64,000 bases of DNA from Porifericola rhodea (lineage in GTDB: Bacteria > Bacteroidota > Bacteroidia > Cytophagales > Cyclobacteriaceae), in the NCBI RefSeq assembly GCF_030506305.1, contig NZ_CP119421.1, forward strand, positions 4,108,501 to 4,172,500. Direction: 5' to 3'. Below, piece after piece: positions 8,795 to 17,577 of this stretch. Position numbers and translations under genes: made by a program. The notes beneath the pieces were generated by a model. That model made no database searches, had not been told where the DNA came from, and saw only the letters and a program-made list of their open reading frames with translations. Position 1 is the first letter of the stretch. Each line of letters starts with the position of its first letter.

Positions 8795-9895
8795 ATGAAA
8801 GACATCATCAGTAAATTTGATATCGGAGCCGAAGTAGTAAATTATAAAACCTTCGGTTCCGGTCATATCAACGATACTTACCTTATAGAAGCCCATCATC
8901 AAATTGAGGGTGTAAAGCGATACCTACTCCAACGTATTAATCACCATGTGTTTCGGAATGTGGAAGGACTTATGCAAAACATGCATGTTGTTACTACTCA
9001 TCTGGCAGAAAAGCTTAGCCAGGAAGATACACAGTTTACCACCGTTCATCTTATACCCAGCACAGAAGGCAAACTATTTTATGAGGATAATAGGGGTAAT
9101 TTTTGGCGTGTGCAGTCATTTGTACCAAATAGCATCTCGTACGATCTTGTAAAAACTGAAGGACAGGCACACGAAGCAGGCTACGCTTTCGGAAAGTTTC
9201 AAAATTTAATTGAAGATATAGACGTCGAAAGAGTTTGTGAGACTATTCCTGATTTTCATAATATGGCTTTTCGCTTCAAAAATTTCGAGAATGCGATTGC
9301 ATCAGACCCTGTGGGCAGAAGACCTTCCGTAAATAAAGAAATCAACTTTGCCGAGCAGAGAAAAGTTGCCATGCTAGCTCTTTATCAGCAGGTAGCCCAG
9401 CAGAAAGTACCTATCCGCATTACTCATAATGATACCAAATTTAACAATGTGCTTCTGGATCAGCATAGCCAGAAAGCGATCTGTGTGATTGATCTGGATA
9501 CCGTTATGCCGGGTGTGGTATGGTATGACTTTGGCGATGCTGTGCGTACCATTATTAGCACAAGCGAAGAAGATGAACCGGTACTGGATAAAATTGACAT
9601 TCAGCTCTCATTGTACGAAGCTTTTACAGCGGCTTATCTGGAACAGACCGCGCCTATACTTACCCCTCTAGAAGTAAGCCGTCTTAGCTATGCTGCGCAA
9701 TACATGACTTTTATTATGGGGCTAAGGTTTCTTACCGATTATATCTCTGGTGATGTGTACTACAAAATTAAGCATCCCGAACACAATTTGGAAAGAGCCC
9801 GGTCACAGTTTCGTCTCGTTCAAAAGATGGAAGATAAACATGAAGAGATGCAGCATATAGTAGATAAACTGTATCATCAGGCTTTGGCAAAATAA
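8795..9895 (+). CDS. N-acetylhexosamine 1-kinase-like phosphotransferase (APH fold)
   Basis: A 366-residue kinase of the aminoglycoside-phosphotransferase superfamily. The catalytic loop HNDTKFNN at 211-218 and the metal-binding IDLDTVMPG at 232-240 match the pattern of NahK/LnpB-type enzymes, which phosphorylate GlcNAc or GalNAc at the anomeric carbon. I chose the ATG at 8795; the frame also opens at an ATG at 8723, inside the preceding gene, but the extra 24 residues look non-conserved and would overlap that gene. Paired with the nucleotidyltransferase it forms a HexNAc salvage route in the cytoplasm. The sugar specificity is inferred. Confidence 0.83.
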   Translation: MKDIISKFDIGAEVVNYKTFGSGHINDTYLIEAHHQIEGVKRYLLQRINHHVFRNVEGLMQNMHVVTTHLAEKLSQEDTQFTTVHLIPSTEGKLFYEDNRGNFWRVQSFVPNSISYDLVKTEGQAHEAGYAFGKFQNLIEDIDVERVCETIPDFHNMAFRFKNFENAIASDPVGRRPSVNKEINFAEQRKVAMLALYQQVAQQKVPIRITHNDTKFNNVLLDQHSQKAICVIDLDTVMPGVVWYDFGDAVRTIISTSEEDEPVLDKIDIQLSLYEAFTAAYLEQTAPILTPLEVSRLSYAAQYMTFIMGLRFLTDYISGDVYYKIKHPEHNLERARSQFRLVQKMEDKHEEMQHIVDKLYHQALAK

Positions 9896-10023
9896 ACGTT
9901 GGCGGTAGAGTGAGCTGACACTTTTTCCTGTTATACAAATATGAAAAGATAGGCTATCCATAATGTATATACCATGAAAAAGCCTTTATTTGTAAATTCT
10001 AAACTTTCATCAAACTAAACATA

Positions 10024-11832
10024 ATGATCTTAGGCACGCTTGATTGGACCATTATCATTGGGTTCTTTATCATCTCACTACTAATTGGAATATATGCGGC
10101 ACGTACTGCGGGGAAAAGCGTCGCAAATTACTTCTTATCCGGGCGAAACATGCCCTGGTGGCTGCTAGGGGTATCTATGGTAGCTACTACCTTCTCTTGT
10201 GACACACCAAATCTGGTTACAGATATAGTTCGTCAGAATGGAGTTGCCGGTAACTGGGCCTGGTGGGCTTTTCTACTTACAGGTATGCTAACGGTCTTTG
10301 TATATGCTAAGCTTTGGAGACGTTCAAATGTTACTACCGACCTGGAGTTTTACGAACTACGCTACAGCGGTAAAATGGCAGCATTTCTCAGAGGTTTCAG
10401 AGCATTGTATCTTGGTGTATTTTTCAATATCATGGTTATGGCTTCGGTATCCTTGGCGGTTATCAAAATTGGTGCAGTAATGCTCAATTGGGAGGCCTGG
10501 CAGACATTATTAGTTCTGCTGACTATCACCGGAGTATACAGTACTATAGGTGGCCTTAAGGGTATTCTTCTTACTGACTTTTTTCAGTTTATAATTTCCA
10601 TGATCGGTACGATTGGTGCAGCCATTATTCTTATTAACCTGCCGCAGGTAGGTAGTTTGGATGTATTGGTAACGCACGAAAATGTAGTGCCTAAAATGAA
10701 TATTCTACCCGACTTCTCTAATACAGATATGGTAATCACTTTATTAGTATTGCCAATAGCTGTACAATGGTGGAGCGTATGGTATCCGGGAGCTGAGCCG
10801 GGTGGTGGCGGATACATTGCACAGCGAATGCTTTCTGCTAAAAATGAAAAAGGAGCCGTTGGAGCTACTCTTTTCTTTAATGCTGCTCATTATGCTTTGC
10901 GTCCCTGGCCCTGGATTTTAGTGGCTCTTGCATCACTTATTGTATTCCCTACTATTGAGTCAATGCGTGAGGCTTTTCCTGGAATAGACCCTTCCATCAT
11001 TCATCATGACTTTGCCTACCCTGCCATGTTGAGCTTTTTACCCACTGGCTTTTTAGGCCTGGTAGTAGCGTCGCTAATTGCAGCTTTCATGTCTACCATT
11101 TCTACCCAGATAAACTGGGGATCTTCTTATGTGGTAAACGACTTTTATCAGCGTTTTGTAAACCCTGAAGCTACTGAGAAACAATTAGTAAACGTAGGAA
11201 GAATTTCAACCATATGCCTTCTGATTGCTACGGGACTATTCGCTCTATTGCTAAGAAATGCCTTGCAGGCATTTGATATATTACTGCAAATTGGTGCAGG
11301 TACAGGGCTTATATTTATCCTCCGTTGGTTCTGGTGGAGAATTAATGCATACAGCGAGTTGGCTGCTATGATCATTTCATTTATGGTAGCCTTATACCTG
11401 GAGTTTATCCATCCCCTGACCGGAATGGAGTTACCCAGCACCGGAGGTAAACTATTGCTAGGTGTGGGCATTACTACCATAGGTTGGGTTGTAGTCACCT
11501 TACTTACACCACCTACAGACAAGAAGACTTTAAGAAATTTCTACCGTCTGGTACACCCTGGCGGACCCGGTTGGAAAAAAGTACTGGACGATGCCGACAT
11601 GGAAGGTGATACTATTGAGCAGGAAAGAGGATGGGACGTGCCTCAGGGCATTCTTTGTATGGTACTTGGGGTTATCGCTGTATATAGTGCACTTTTTGCT
11701 ACCGGACAATGGCTCTATAGTAACTCTACATTGGCCATAGTTTTCACTTCTTTATCTATAGTCTCTTCAGTACTGCTATTTAAAGTCTGGAGCAAGATGA
11801 ACAAAAAATCTGCTGGTGTACTGGCTAAGTAA
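10024..11832 (+). CDS. Sodium:solute symporter family (SSS) transporter
   Basis: A 602-residue inner-membrane protein with a dozen or more hydrophobic segments, the first at about 8-26. The SGRNMPWWLLG segment near residue 40 and the GGLKGILLTDFFQF segment near residue 178 are typical of SSS (SLC5-like) transporters. These couple Na+ entry to uptake of sugars, amino acids or other solutes. Coming after the sulfatase, nucleotidyltransferase and sugar kinase, it most likely brings in the desulfated sugar; that is inference. The large loop near residues 500-545 is hydrophilic. A strong terminator follows. Confidence 0.9.
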   Translation: MILGTLDWTIIIGFFIISLLIGIYAARTAGKSVANYFLSGRNMPWWLLGVSMVATTFSCDTPNLVTDIVRQNGVAGNWAWWAFLLTGMLTVFVYAKLWRRSNVTTDLEFYELRYSGKMAAFLRGFRALYLGVFFNIMVMASVSLAVIKIGAVMLNWEAWQTLLVLLTITGVYSTIGGLKGILLTDFFQFIISMIGTIGAAIILINLPQVGSLDVLVTHENVVPKMNILPDFSNTDMVITLLVLPIAVQWWSVWYPGAEPGGGGYIAQRMLSAKNEKGAVGATLFFNAAHYALRPWPWILVALASLIVFPTIESMREAFPGIDPSIIHHDFAYPAMLSFLPTGFLGLVVASLIAAFMSTISTQINWGSSYVVNDFYQRFVNPEATEKQLVNVGRISTICLLIATGLFALLLRNALQAFDILLQIGAGTGLIFILRWFWWRINAYSELAAMIISFMVALYLEFIHPLTGMELPSTGGKLLLGVGITTIGWVVVTLLTPPTDKKTLRNFYRLVHPGGPGWKKVLDDADMEGDTIEQERGWDVPQGILCMVLGVIAVYSALFATGQWLYSNSTLAIVFTSLSIVSSVLLFKVWSKMNKKSAGVLAK

Positions 11833-11853
11833 ACCTGAAATGTATTCATATTC

Positions 11854-11887
11854 AAAAAGCTGCTTATTCTTAGGCAGCTTTTTTTTT
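11854..11887 (+). terminator. Intrinsic terminator after the symporter
   Basis: The stem AAAAAGCTGC / GCAGCTTTTT, with a 10-base loop, runs into a long T-tract. It ends the sulfatase-kinase-symporter operon. Confidence 0.85.
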
Positions 11888-12151
11888 GCAAACAGAGTGA
11901 AAATGTGAATTTCTTGTTGGAGAAAATTACCCTGCAACTATAACTGATGTTTTTTTCTCTATTACATATGTTAAATATCAAATTTACAATGCCCGTAGCT
12001 TAACGTATATAGCTTAATCTAGAACCCTTAGCAATTATTTAATACTAATACGTAAGTGTAGGCTTTATATAAATAAGTGTTTGCACTATTTTAAGTGTTT
12101 GCGTAAATGAAATATTAGTGCTAGCTTGATAGTAAATTAAAGCAAAATATT
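11888..12151. other. Intergenic region before the first ECF sigma gene
   Basis: 264 AT-rich bases with no ORF. They hold three copies of an 11-bp repeat (listed separately) and presumably the promoter of the first ECF sigma gene. Confidence 0.5.
12053..12102. repeat. Three direct repeats of TAAGTGTTTGC upstream of ECF sigma
   Basis: Exact copies occur at 12074-12084 and 12092-12102, and a copy with two mismatches (TAAGTGTAGGC) at 12053-12063. Start-to-start spacings are 21 and 18 bases, close to two helical turns, placing the copies on nearly the same face of the DNA. They end about 50 bases before the sigma gene. Tandem operator for a regulator is the simplest reading; the TTTG cores may also double as promoter elements. 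Confidence 0.45.
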
Positions 12152-12772
12152 TTGGCCTCGTCCGAAGCTACAAACCTAAAACTAGCCATTTCTACAGGAG
12201 ACTCTCGTGCCTTCAAAGCATTGTTTGACAGCTATTATCCGCGCCTCTACCGGCTCGCATATCATTACTTAAAATCTGATGTAGCTTGCGAAGAAGTAGT
12301 GTCAGACGTATTTATCAAACTCTGGAACAACAGAACGAAGCTTGTTGCAATAGAAACTTTAGAGTTTTATCTGTTTCGTGCAGTTAAAAATCAGGCTTTA
12401 AGCTACCTGAAAAAAGAGATGAAAGCAGTTTATAGTTTGTACGCAAACAGCCCTTCTGAAAGTAACCGTATTGACTACCTTGAACCTGATCAAATGTTGA
12501 TTGCCCGTGAGCTTAACACCTATCTTCAAAAAGCTATAGAAGAGCTTCCTGAAAGGTGTAGGACAATATTTCGTATGGTGCGCGAAGATGAATTGACTTA
12601 TAAAGAAGTAGCACAGTTGTTAGATGTTTCTCCTAAAACTGTAGAAAATCAGATGAGCATAGCGCTAAAAAAACTCAAGCTCGCTCTTGACGCTTACAAT
12701 CAAACTACTGCTCCCACCCAATATATCTCTTTGTTTTCTGCCTTAAGCTTGTTGGAATACATGGGTTCTTAG
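12152..12772 (+). CDS. ECF RNA polymerase sigma factor (Bacteroidota type)
   Basis: A 206-residue sigma-70-family protein. Region 2 (about 22-92) includes FDSYYPRLYRLAYHYL and DVFIKLW. Region 4 (about 128-180) has the LPERCRTIF...LTYKEVAQLL...TVENQM helix-turn-helix. No ATG is available: an in-frame TAG lies at 12122-12124, leaving TTG at 12152 as the best start. It is followed by a FecR-type anti-sigma gene and a SusC receptor, so it should be released when the receptor binds its glycan and then transcribe this SusCD module. Confidence 0.9.
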   Translation: MASSEATNLKLAISTGDSRAFKALFDSYYPRLYRLAYHYLKSDVACEEVVSDVFIKLWNNRTKLVAIETLEFYLFRAVKNQALSYLKKEMKAVYSLYANSPSESNRIDYLEPDQMLIARELNTYLQKAIEELPERCRTIFRMVREDELTYKEVAQLLDVSPKTVENQMSIALKKLKLALDAYNQTTAPTQYISLFSALSLLEYMGS

Positions 12773-12917
12773 GCTTTGTAAAAACAGCAATACCAATCTT
12801 TTAGTACGATCTATTTTGAGATGTTTTTAAACATGAATTTATTTTTTAAAAATATTTAAAATTCTCTTTGGGGGTAAAGACCATTTTTAGAGTCTATCTG
12901 TAAAAAAGGATAGCACG

Positions 12918-13934
12918 GTGGACTCAAATGAATCTTTAATTGCTAAAAAGCTAAGTGGTGAGCTTAATCAAACTGAAGAAAAGTCATTTCAGGAATGGTT
13001 TATGGCCTCTGCTGAGCATCAGGCTCTTTTCAAAGAGTATCAGGAAGTATGGGAGCATGCGAGTTTTGAAACACATATTTCAGGTCAGGAAGAGGTTTAT
13101 TCTAAAATCGCTAATAAGCTAAATTTAGCTAGCTCTGGCCAGCAGTTTAGTCAACCTTCCAAAAGAGTTTCTTACAACTTTTACTGGTTACGCGTCGCGG
13201 CAATATTGTGCCTTGTGCTCGGTACTACTTTTTTAGTTTACTGGAACGAGATACGTTTGACTGCTCATACCAAAACGGAGCAACAGCCAGCAGTAATGAT
13301 TACCAAAAGTAATCCGCGAGGCCAAAAGTCAAACCTTAGGCTTCCAGATGGTACACAGGTAAAGCTCAATGCAGATAGTTATCTGGAGTATGCCAGCGAC
13401 TTTGCCGAGGCTCGTGAGGTAAAACTAGTGGGAGAGGCATTTTTTGACGTCGTGTCTGATAGCCTTAAGCCATTCGTAGTAAATGCCGGAGACGTGCAAG
13501 TTAAAGTACTTGGTACCTCATTTAATGTACAGGCTTTTCCTTTTGAAGAGGTTATGACGGTTGCGGTAGCCAGCGGAAGTGTAATGGTAGCCCGCCAAAA
13601 TGAGAAGCAGAGTGAAAGTAGTCAGCTTAAGCCTATGGAGATGCTTAAAGTAAACCACAAAACCGGCACGTTTGAGAAAGGTAAGTTCAAAACACAAGAC
13701 TTACTGGCGTGGAAAGACGGTGTGCTGGTTTTTCATCAGGCAACTTTTGAAGAAATAATCCACAAACTGAAAAGATGGTATGGGGTAGATTTTATCATTC
13801 AGCGTAAAACTCCCATTACTGATGGTTTTACGGGCAGGTACAATAATACAAGTCTGGAAGTAGTGCTTGAAGGTATGAGCTTCTCCTCGGATTTTACATA
13901 CCGCATAGAAGGCAAAAAAGTCTTTATCCAATAA
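12918..13934 (+). CDS. FecR-type anti-sigma factor
   Basis: A 338-residue protein. The N-terminal cytoplasmic part (about 1-85) begins with LIAKKLSGELN and would hold the ECF sigma. One membrane segment lies at about 89-108. The periplasmic FecR domain (about 140-225) carries LPDGTQVKLNADS, GEAFFDV and VLGTSFNV, and the C-terminal DUF4974-like domain ends the protein (about 265-338). I accept GTG at 12918 as start, because it preserves the conserved N-terminus. The periplasmic part should contact the STN domain of the SusC encoded next. The sigma, FecR, SusC order is the classic transenvelope regulatory set. Confidence 0.92.
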   Translation: MDSNESLIAKKLSGELNQTEEKSFQEWFMASAEHQALFKEYQEVWEHASFETHISGQEEVYSKIANKLNLASSGQQFSQPSKRVSYNFYWLRVAAILCLVLGTTFLVYWNEIRLTAHTKTEQQPAVMITKSNPRGQKSNLRLPDGTQVKLNADSYLEYASDFAEAREVKLVGEAFFDVVSDSLKPFVVNAGDVQVKVLGTSFNVQAFPFEEVMTVAVASGSVMVARQNEKQSESSQLKPMEMLKVNHKTGTFEKGKFKTQDLLAWKDGVLVFHQATFEEIIHKLKRWYGVDFIIQRKTPITDGFTGRYNNTSLEVVLEGMSFSSDFTYRIEGKKVFIQ

Positions 13935-13994
13935 CTTAAACTACAACACTATGAAATTCAACAGCAGCTAAACCTAAAATTTCTAAGTCAGATA

Positions 13995-14034
13995 GGGTAG
14001 TAGTAATACTAATAACCTAATACTTTGGCTACCC
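13995..14034 (+). promoter_or_regulatory. Leader hairpin before the first SusC
   Basis: Arms GGGTAG and CTACCC pair across a 28-base AT-rich loop in the 133-base leader between FecR and SusC. Just upstream a six-codon reading frame (ATG at 13951, ending TAA) follows the FecR stop. The structure is weak and its function unknown. Confidence 0.25.
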
Positions 14035-14067
14035 TTCATCAAATAACCACCTAAGACTACTCATATT

Positions 14068-17000
14068 ATGAAAACAACTTTTTACTGTAGATGGTCTGCT
14101 ACGGCCAGACATCTGATTCTAATTTTTGTGCTTCAGTCTTTTTTCTCAACTGTACTAAGCGCAAACAATCTGCATGCTCAGTTGCAGAACAAAAGTATAG
14201 AGGAAATATACATCAGCTTACAGGTTGAAAATAACCTGATAAAAGATGTGTTCAACACTATCAGCAAGCAAACCGGTTTTTCGTTTGCTTACAATGAAGC
14301 TAAGGTCAACTTACGTAAGCGCATTAGTCTGGATGCTCAGAATGCTTCATTGGCAGATATACTTCGCGAAATTTCAAAAGAAGCCGACCTTAAGTTTAAA
14401 CGTGTAAACGAATACATACACGTGGGCAAGGTAGAGCATCAGGGGGAGCAGATGGTAGAGGAGAAAATAGTTACGCAGAGCATCAACATCAGTGGTCAAG
14501 TCACCTCCGAAGAGGATGGCGAAGGAGTACCGGGTGTAAATGTTCTGGTTAAGGATACAAATATTGGTACAGTGACCGATATCAATGGAAGGTATACACT
14601 AGAGGTTCCCGATGCAGAGAGTATATTAGTTTTCAGTTCAATAGGCTTCGCCAGTGAAGAAATTTTGGTGGGAGGGCAAACTACCATCAATGTTGTATTA
14701 CTACCAGATATTAAAGCTTTGGAAGAGATTGTGGTAGTGGGCTACGGAACACAAAAGAGAGCTACTGTTACTGGTTCTATCAGTACAATGCAGGGAGAAG
14801 AAATTGCTGAAGTACCCGTTCCCAATATTTCGCACTCCCTGGCCGGACGGTTGGCAGGAGTAAGTATGCGCCCCAATGGAGGGCAACCCGGCTTTGACGA
14901 TCCTGACATTCACATTCGTGGGATAGTAACAACCGGAAATAACAAGCCTCTTGTAGTAGTAGATGGAGTGCGCCGCGACAATATTCGTCAGATAGACCCT
15001 AACACTATTGATAATATTACAGTGCTTAAAGATGCTGCCGCAGTAGCCCCTTACGGTATCGGAGGAGCAAATGGTGTAATTCTGATTACCACTAAAAAAG
15101 GAAATTATGGCAAACCGCAGCTTAGTCTGAGTACTTCTTATGGTATACAAAACCCAACTTATTTACCGGATATGCTAAGTGCTCGTGATTATATGATTCT
15201 CCAGAATGAAGGCTACTACAACCTGAACCCTAATGGTACTACCCCACCTAACGACCCTGAGCTGATAGAAAACTACAATCAACTGCATCAGGAAGATCCC
15301 TGGAAGTATCCGGACTCAGAGTTTTTAGATTTGTTTAATACTAATGTGCCGGTACAGAATCATAACATAGATATCAGTGGGGGTAATGAAACCCTGAATT
15401 ATCATGCGGGATTCGGCTTTTACGATCAGCAGGGAATATTTGACCCCGTAAATTATCGTCGTTATAATTATAATATGAGCATGGAGTTGCAGGCAACCAG
15501 TACCACTACCATTAGTATGTCGTTGCACGGAACAGTAGAAAATACCAATGATATTGATGCTGATGAAGAAACTTCAGGTCACCTTTTCAGGAGCTTTTAT
15601 AAGTTTGTGCCTACGCAGGCGCTCATTTACCCTGAAGGTGATAAGTGGGGAGAGTCATCTGCTAACTCACCTGTAGGTGTACTACGCTCCGATGGATACA
15701 GTAAAAGGGATGATAATACGCTGCTTAGCTCAATCTCGGTAGAGCAGCAGCTACCTTTTGTAGAAGGTTTAAGTGTAAAAGGAGTATTTAGTTTTGATCC
15801 TAAGCAACGTAACCAAAAAAAATGGCATGAGCCTTTTATCTACCATAAAATAGACCTTAGCGAGCAGCCTTACACCTATACAGAGGCAATTTCCCTTCAG
15901 GAAGGTGCTGGTGCTCCTTACACCTGGCTGGAATTAGAAAATAACCGCTGGACCAATTATACCTATCAGGCATATATTAACTACAACCGTGTATTTGGTC
16001 CGCATAACATTTCTGGTTTAGTTGTAGCAGAAGCAAGAGAAACAACAAATGATTTTTTCAGAACCAGAAGAAATAATTTCGCTGTAGAAATTGACGAAAT
16101 GAGCCTGGGAAGCTCTGACAAGCAGGATTATGATAATGCAGGTTCTTCAGGTACCGGTAGCGAACTGGGCTATGTATATCGTTTTGGTTATACTTATAAT
16201 GATAAGTACATATTTGAAGCCTCAGGTAGATACGATGGTCACTATTCCTTTGGACCTGGTAAGCGATGGGGCTATTTTCCAGCCTTTTCAGCAGCATGGC
16301 GTATCTCTGAAGAAGACTTTATGAGTCGCTTTGGCAGTATAGATAATCTGAAAATCAGAGGTTCGTGGGGTAAGTCTGGTAACCTGCCCTACATAAACGG
16401 AAATCTGGCCGCTTTCCAGTACCTATCGGGTTATGACCTCAGAGGAAATGCTTATGCGTTTGGCAATGGTACCCTGGTACAGGGCTCTCGTGTGCCTCGC
16501 GAAGCAAACCCTTACATCACCTGGGAAATATCTACAAAATACGATATAGGCTTTGACTTAAGTATGTGGAATGGACTGGTTAATGTGGAGTTTGACTATT
16601 TCCACGAAGATCGTACGGGTATGCTCCTGGCTCCCCAGGTTACCCTCCCCGTAGAGTATGGTCTGGCACTCTCTCAGGAGAACAAAGGAGAGATGAACAA
16701 TAATGGTTTTGAAATTAATATTGGTACAAACAAGACTTTTAACAGTGGTCTGGAGATGAGTATAGGGGCTAACATGAGCTACTCTATGAACAATATGATA
16801 GAAGTATTTGAGACAGATGCTGAGCGCGATAACCCTAATCGTACTAAAGTAGGTCGTCCGTTTGGTACTCCCTATGGTTTTGAGGCTCTTGGACTATTTA
16901 CTACCGAAGACGATGTTAATGGAGATGGTATCATAGACGCTAACGACGGCTATACCATTGAGCAGTTTGGAGAACTCCACCCTGGCGATATCAAATACGC

Positions 17001-17559
17001 TGATTTAAGTGGTCCGGAAGGGGTGCCAGATGGTAGAATAGATTCTAATGATGAGACTGTGATTGGCTATCCTGTCTACCCTGCCATGACTTTCGGACTC
17101 AACTCTATGTTCAACTGGAAAGGCTTTGATCTTTCTCTCTTCTTCCAGGGCTCTGCAATGTCCAGTATTAATGTACGTCAGTTTATGACAGTACCCTTTG
17201 AAAATAATGGCAGCAATACCGCATATGAGTACTTTGATAATCGCTGGACGGTGGATAAGCAGAATGCCAAATACCCCAGAGCTACACCATCTCCCTATGC
17301 AAATAATACCAAAAACTCAGATTTCTGGTGGGTAAATTCAAGCTATCTACGCCTTAAGACAGCTATTATTGGCTATACGCTGCCTAAGAACTTTACTGAT
17401 AATTTGAGAATAGGGTCAGTTCGGTTTTATGTAACTGGTCAAAATCTGCTTACCCTTAGTGGTATCAAGCATATAGATCCGGAAATGGGCTACGAAGACC
17501 GGGAAAATGCTTATCCGGTGATGAAGTCTACCACATTTGGCCTTGATATCAGCTTCTAA
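14068..17559 (+). CDS. SusC/RagA-type TonB-dependent outer-membrane receptor (with STN domain)
   Basis: A 1163-residue receptor. The signal peptide ends near 37. A signalling STN domain (about 45-118) can relay receptor occupancy to the FecR protein. A carboxypeptidase-regulatory-like beta-sandwich (about 139-212) is followed by the TonB-box-like EEIVVVGYG at 219-227. The plug (about 232-345) includes VVVDG and the VLKDAAAVAPYG segment; the rest is beta-barrel ending in aromatic residues (DISF). It should import oligosaccharides with the SusD lipoprotein encoded 18 bases downstream, powered by TonB. Presence of STN and the upstream sigma/anti-sigma pair indicates substrate-induced control. 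The substrate is not readable from sequence. Confidence 0.95.
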   Translation: MKTTFYCRWSATARHLILIFVLQSFFSTVLSANNLHAQLQNKSIEEIYISLQVENNLIKDVFNTISKQTGFSFAYNEAKVNLRKRISLDAQNASLADILREISKEADLKFKRVNEYIHVGKVEHQGEQMVEEKIVTQSINISGQVTSEEDGEGVPGVNVLVKDTNIGTVTDINGRYTLEVPDAESILVFSSIGFASEEILVGGQTTINVVLLPDIKALEEIVVVGYGTQKRATVTGSISTMQGEEIAEVPVPNISHSLAGRLAGVSMRPNGGQPGFDDPDIHIRGIVTTGNNKPLVVVDGVRRDNIRQIDPNTIDNITVLKDAAAVAPYGIGGANGVILITTKKGNYGKPQLSLSTSYGIQNPTYLPDMLSARDYMILQNEGYYNLNPNGTTPPNDPELIENYNQLHQEDPWKYPDSEFLDLFNTNVPVQNHNIDISGGNETLNYHAGFGFYDQQGIFDPVNYRRYNYNMSMELQATSTTTISMSLHGTVENTNDIDADEETSGHLFRSFYKFVPTQALIYPEGDKWGESSANSPVGVLRSDGYSKRDDNTLLSSISVEQQLPFVEGLSVKGVFSFDPKQRNQKKWHEPFIYHKIDLSEQPYTYTEAISLQEGAGAPYTWLELENNRWTNYTYQAYINYNRVFGPHNISGLVVAEARETTNDFFRTRRNNFAVEIDEMSLGSSDKQDYDNAGSSGTGSELGYVYRFGYTYNDKYIFEASGRYDGHYSFGPGKRWGYFPAFSAAWRISEEDFMSRFGSIDNLKIRGSWGKSGNLPYINGNLAAFQYLSGYDLRGNAYAFGNGTLVQGSRVPREANPYITWEISTKYDIGFDLSMWNGLVNVEFDYFHEDRTGMLLAPQVTLPVEYGLALSQENKGEMNNNGFEINIGTNKTFNSGLEMSIGANMSYSMNNMIEVFETDAERDNPNRTKVGRPFGTPYGFEALGLFTTEDDVNGDGIIDANDGYTIEQFGELHPGDIKYADLSGPEGVPDGRIDSNDETVIGYPVYPAMTFGLNSMFNWKGFDLSLFFQGSAMSSINVRQFMTVPFENNGSNTAYEYFDNRWTVDKQNAKYPRATPSPYANNTKNSDFWWVNSSYLRLKTAIIGYTLPKNFTDNLRIGSVRFYVTGQNLLTLSGIKHIDPEMGYEDRENAYPVMKSTTFGLDISF

Positions 17560-17577
17560 TCTTAAAAACTGGAACAC

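Noticed and set aside
14701-15150. 149-residue minus-strand ORF inside the first SusC gene
   Set aside because: It lies antisense to a well-conserved SusC plug; composition is erratic and no motif is seen. Likewise rejected: antisense frames at 11148-11522, 17833-18198, 18283-18708, 21110-21514, 27451-27810 and 54618-54986.
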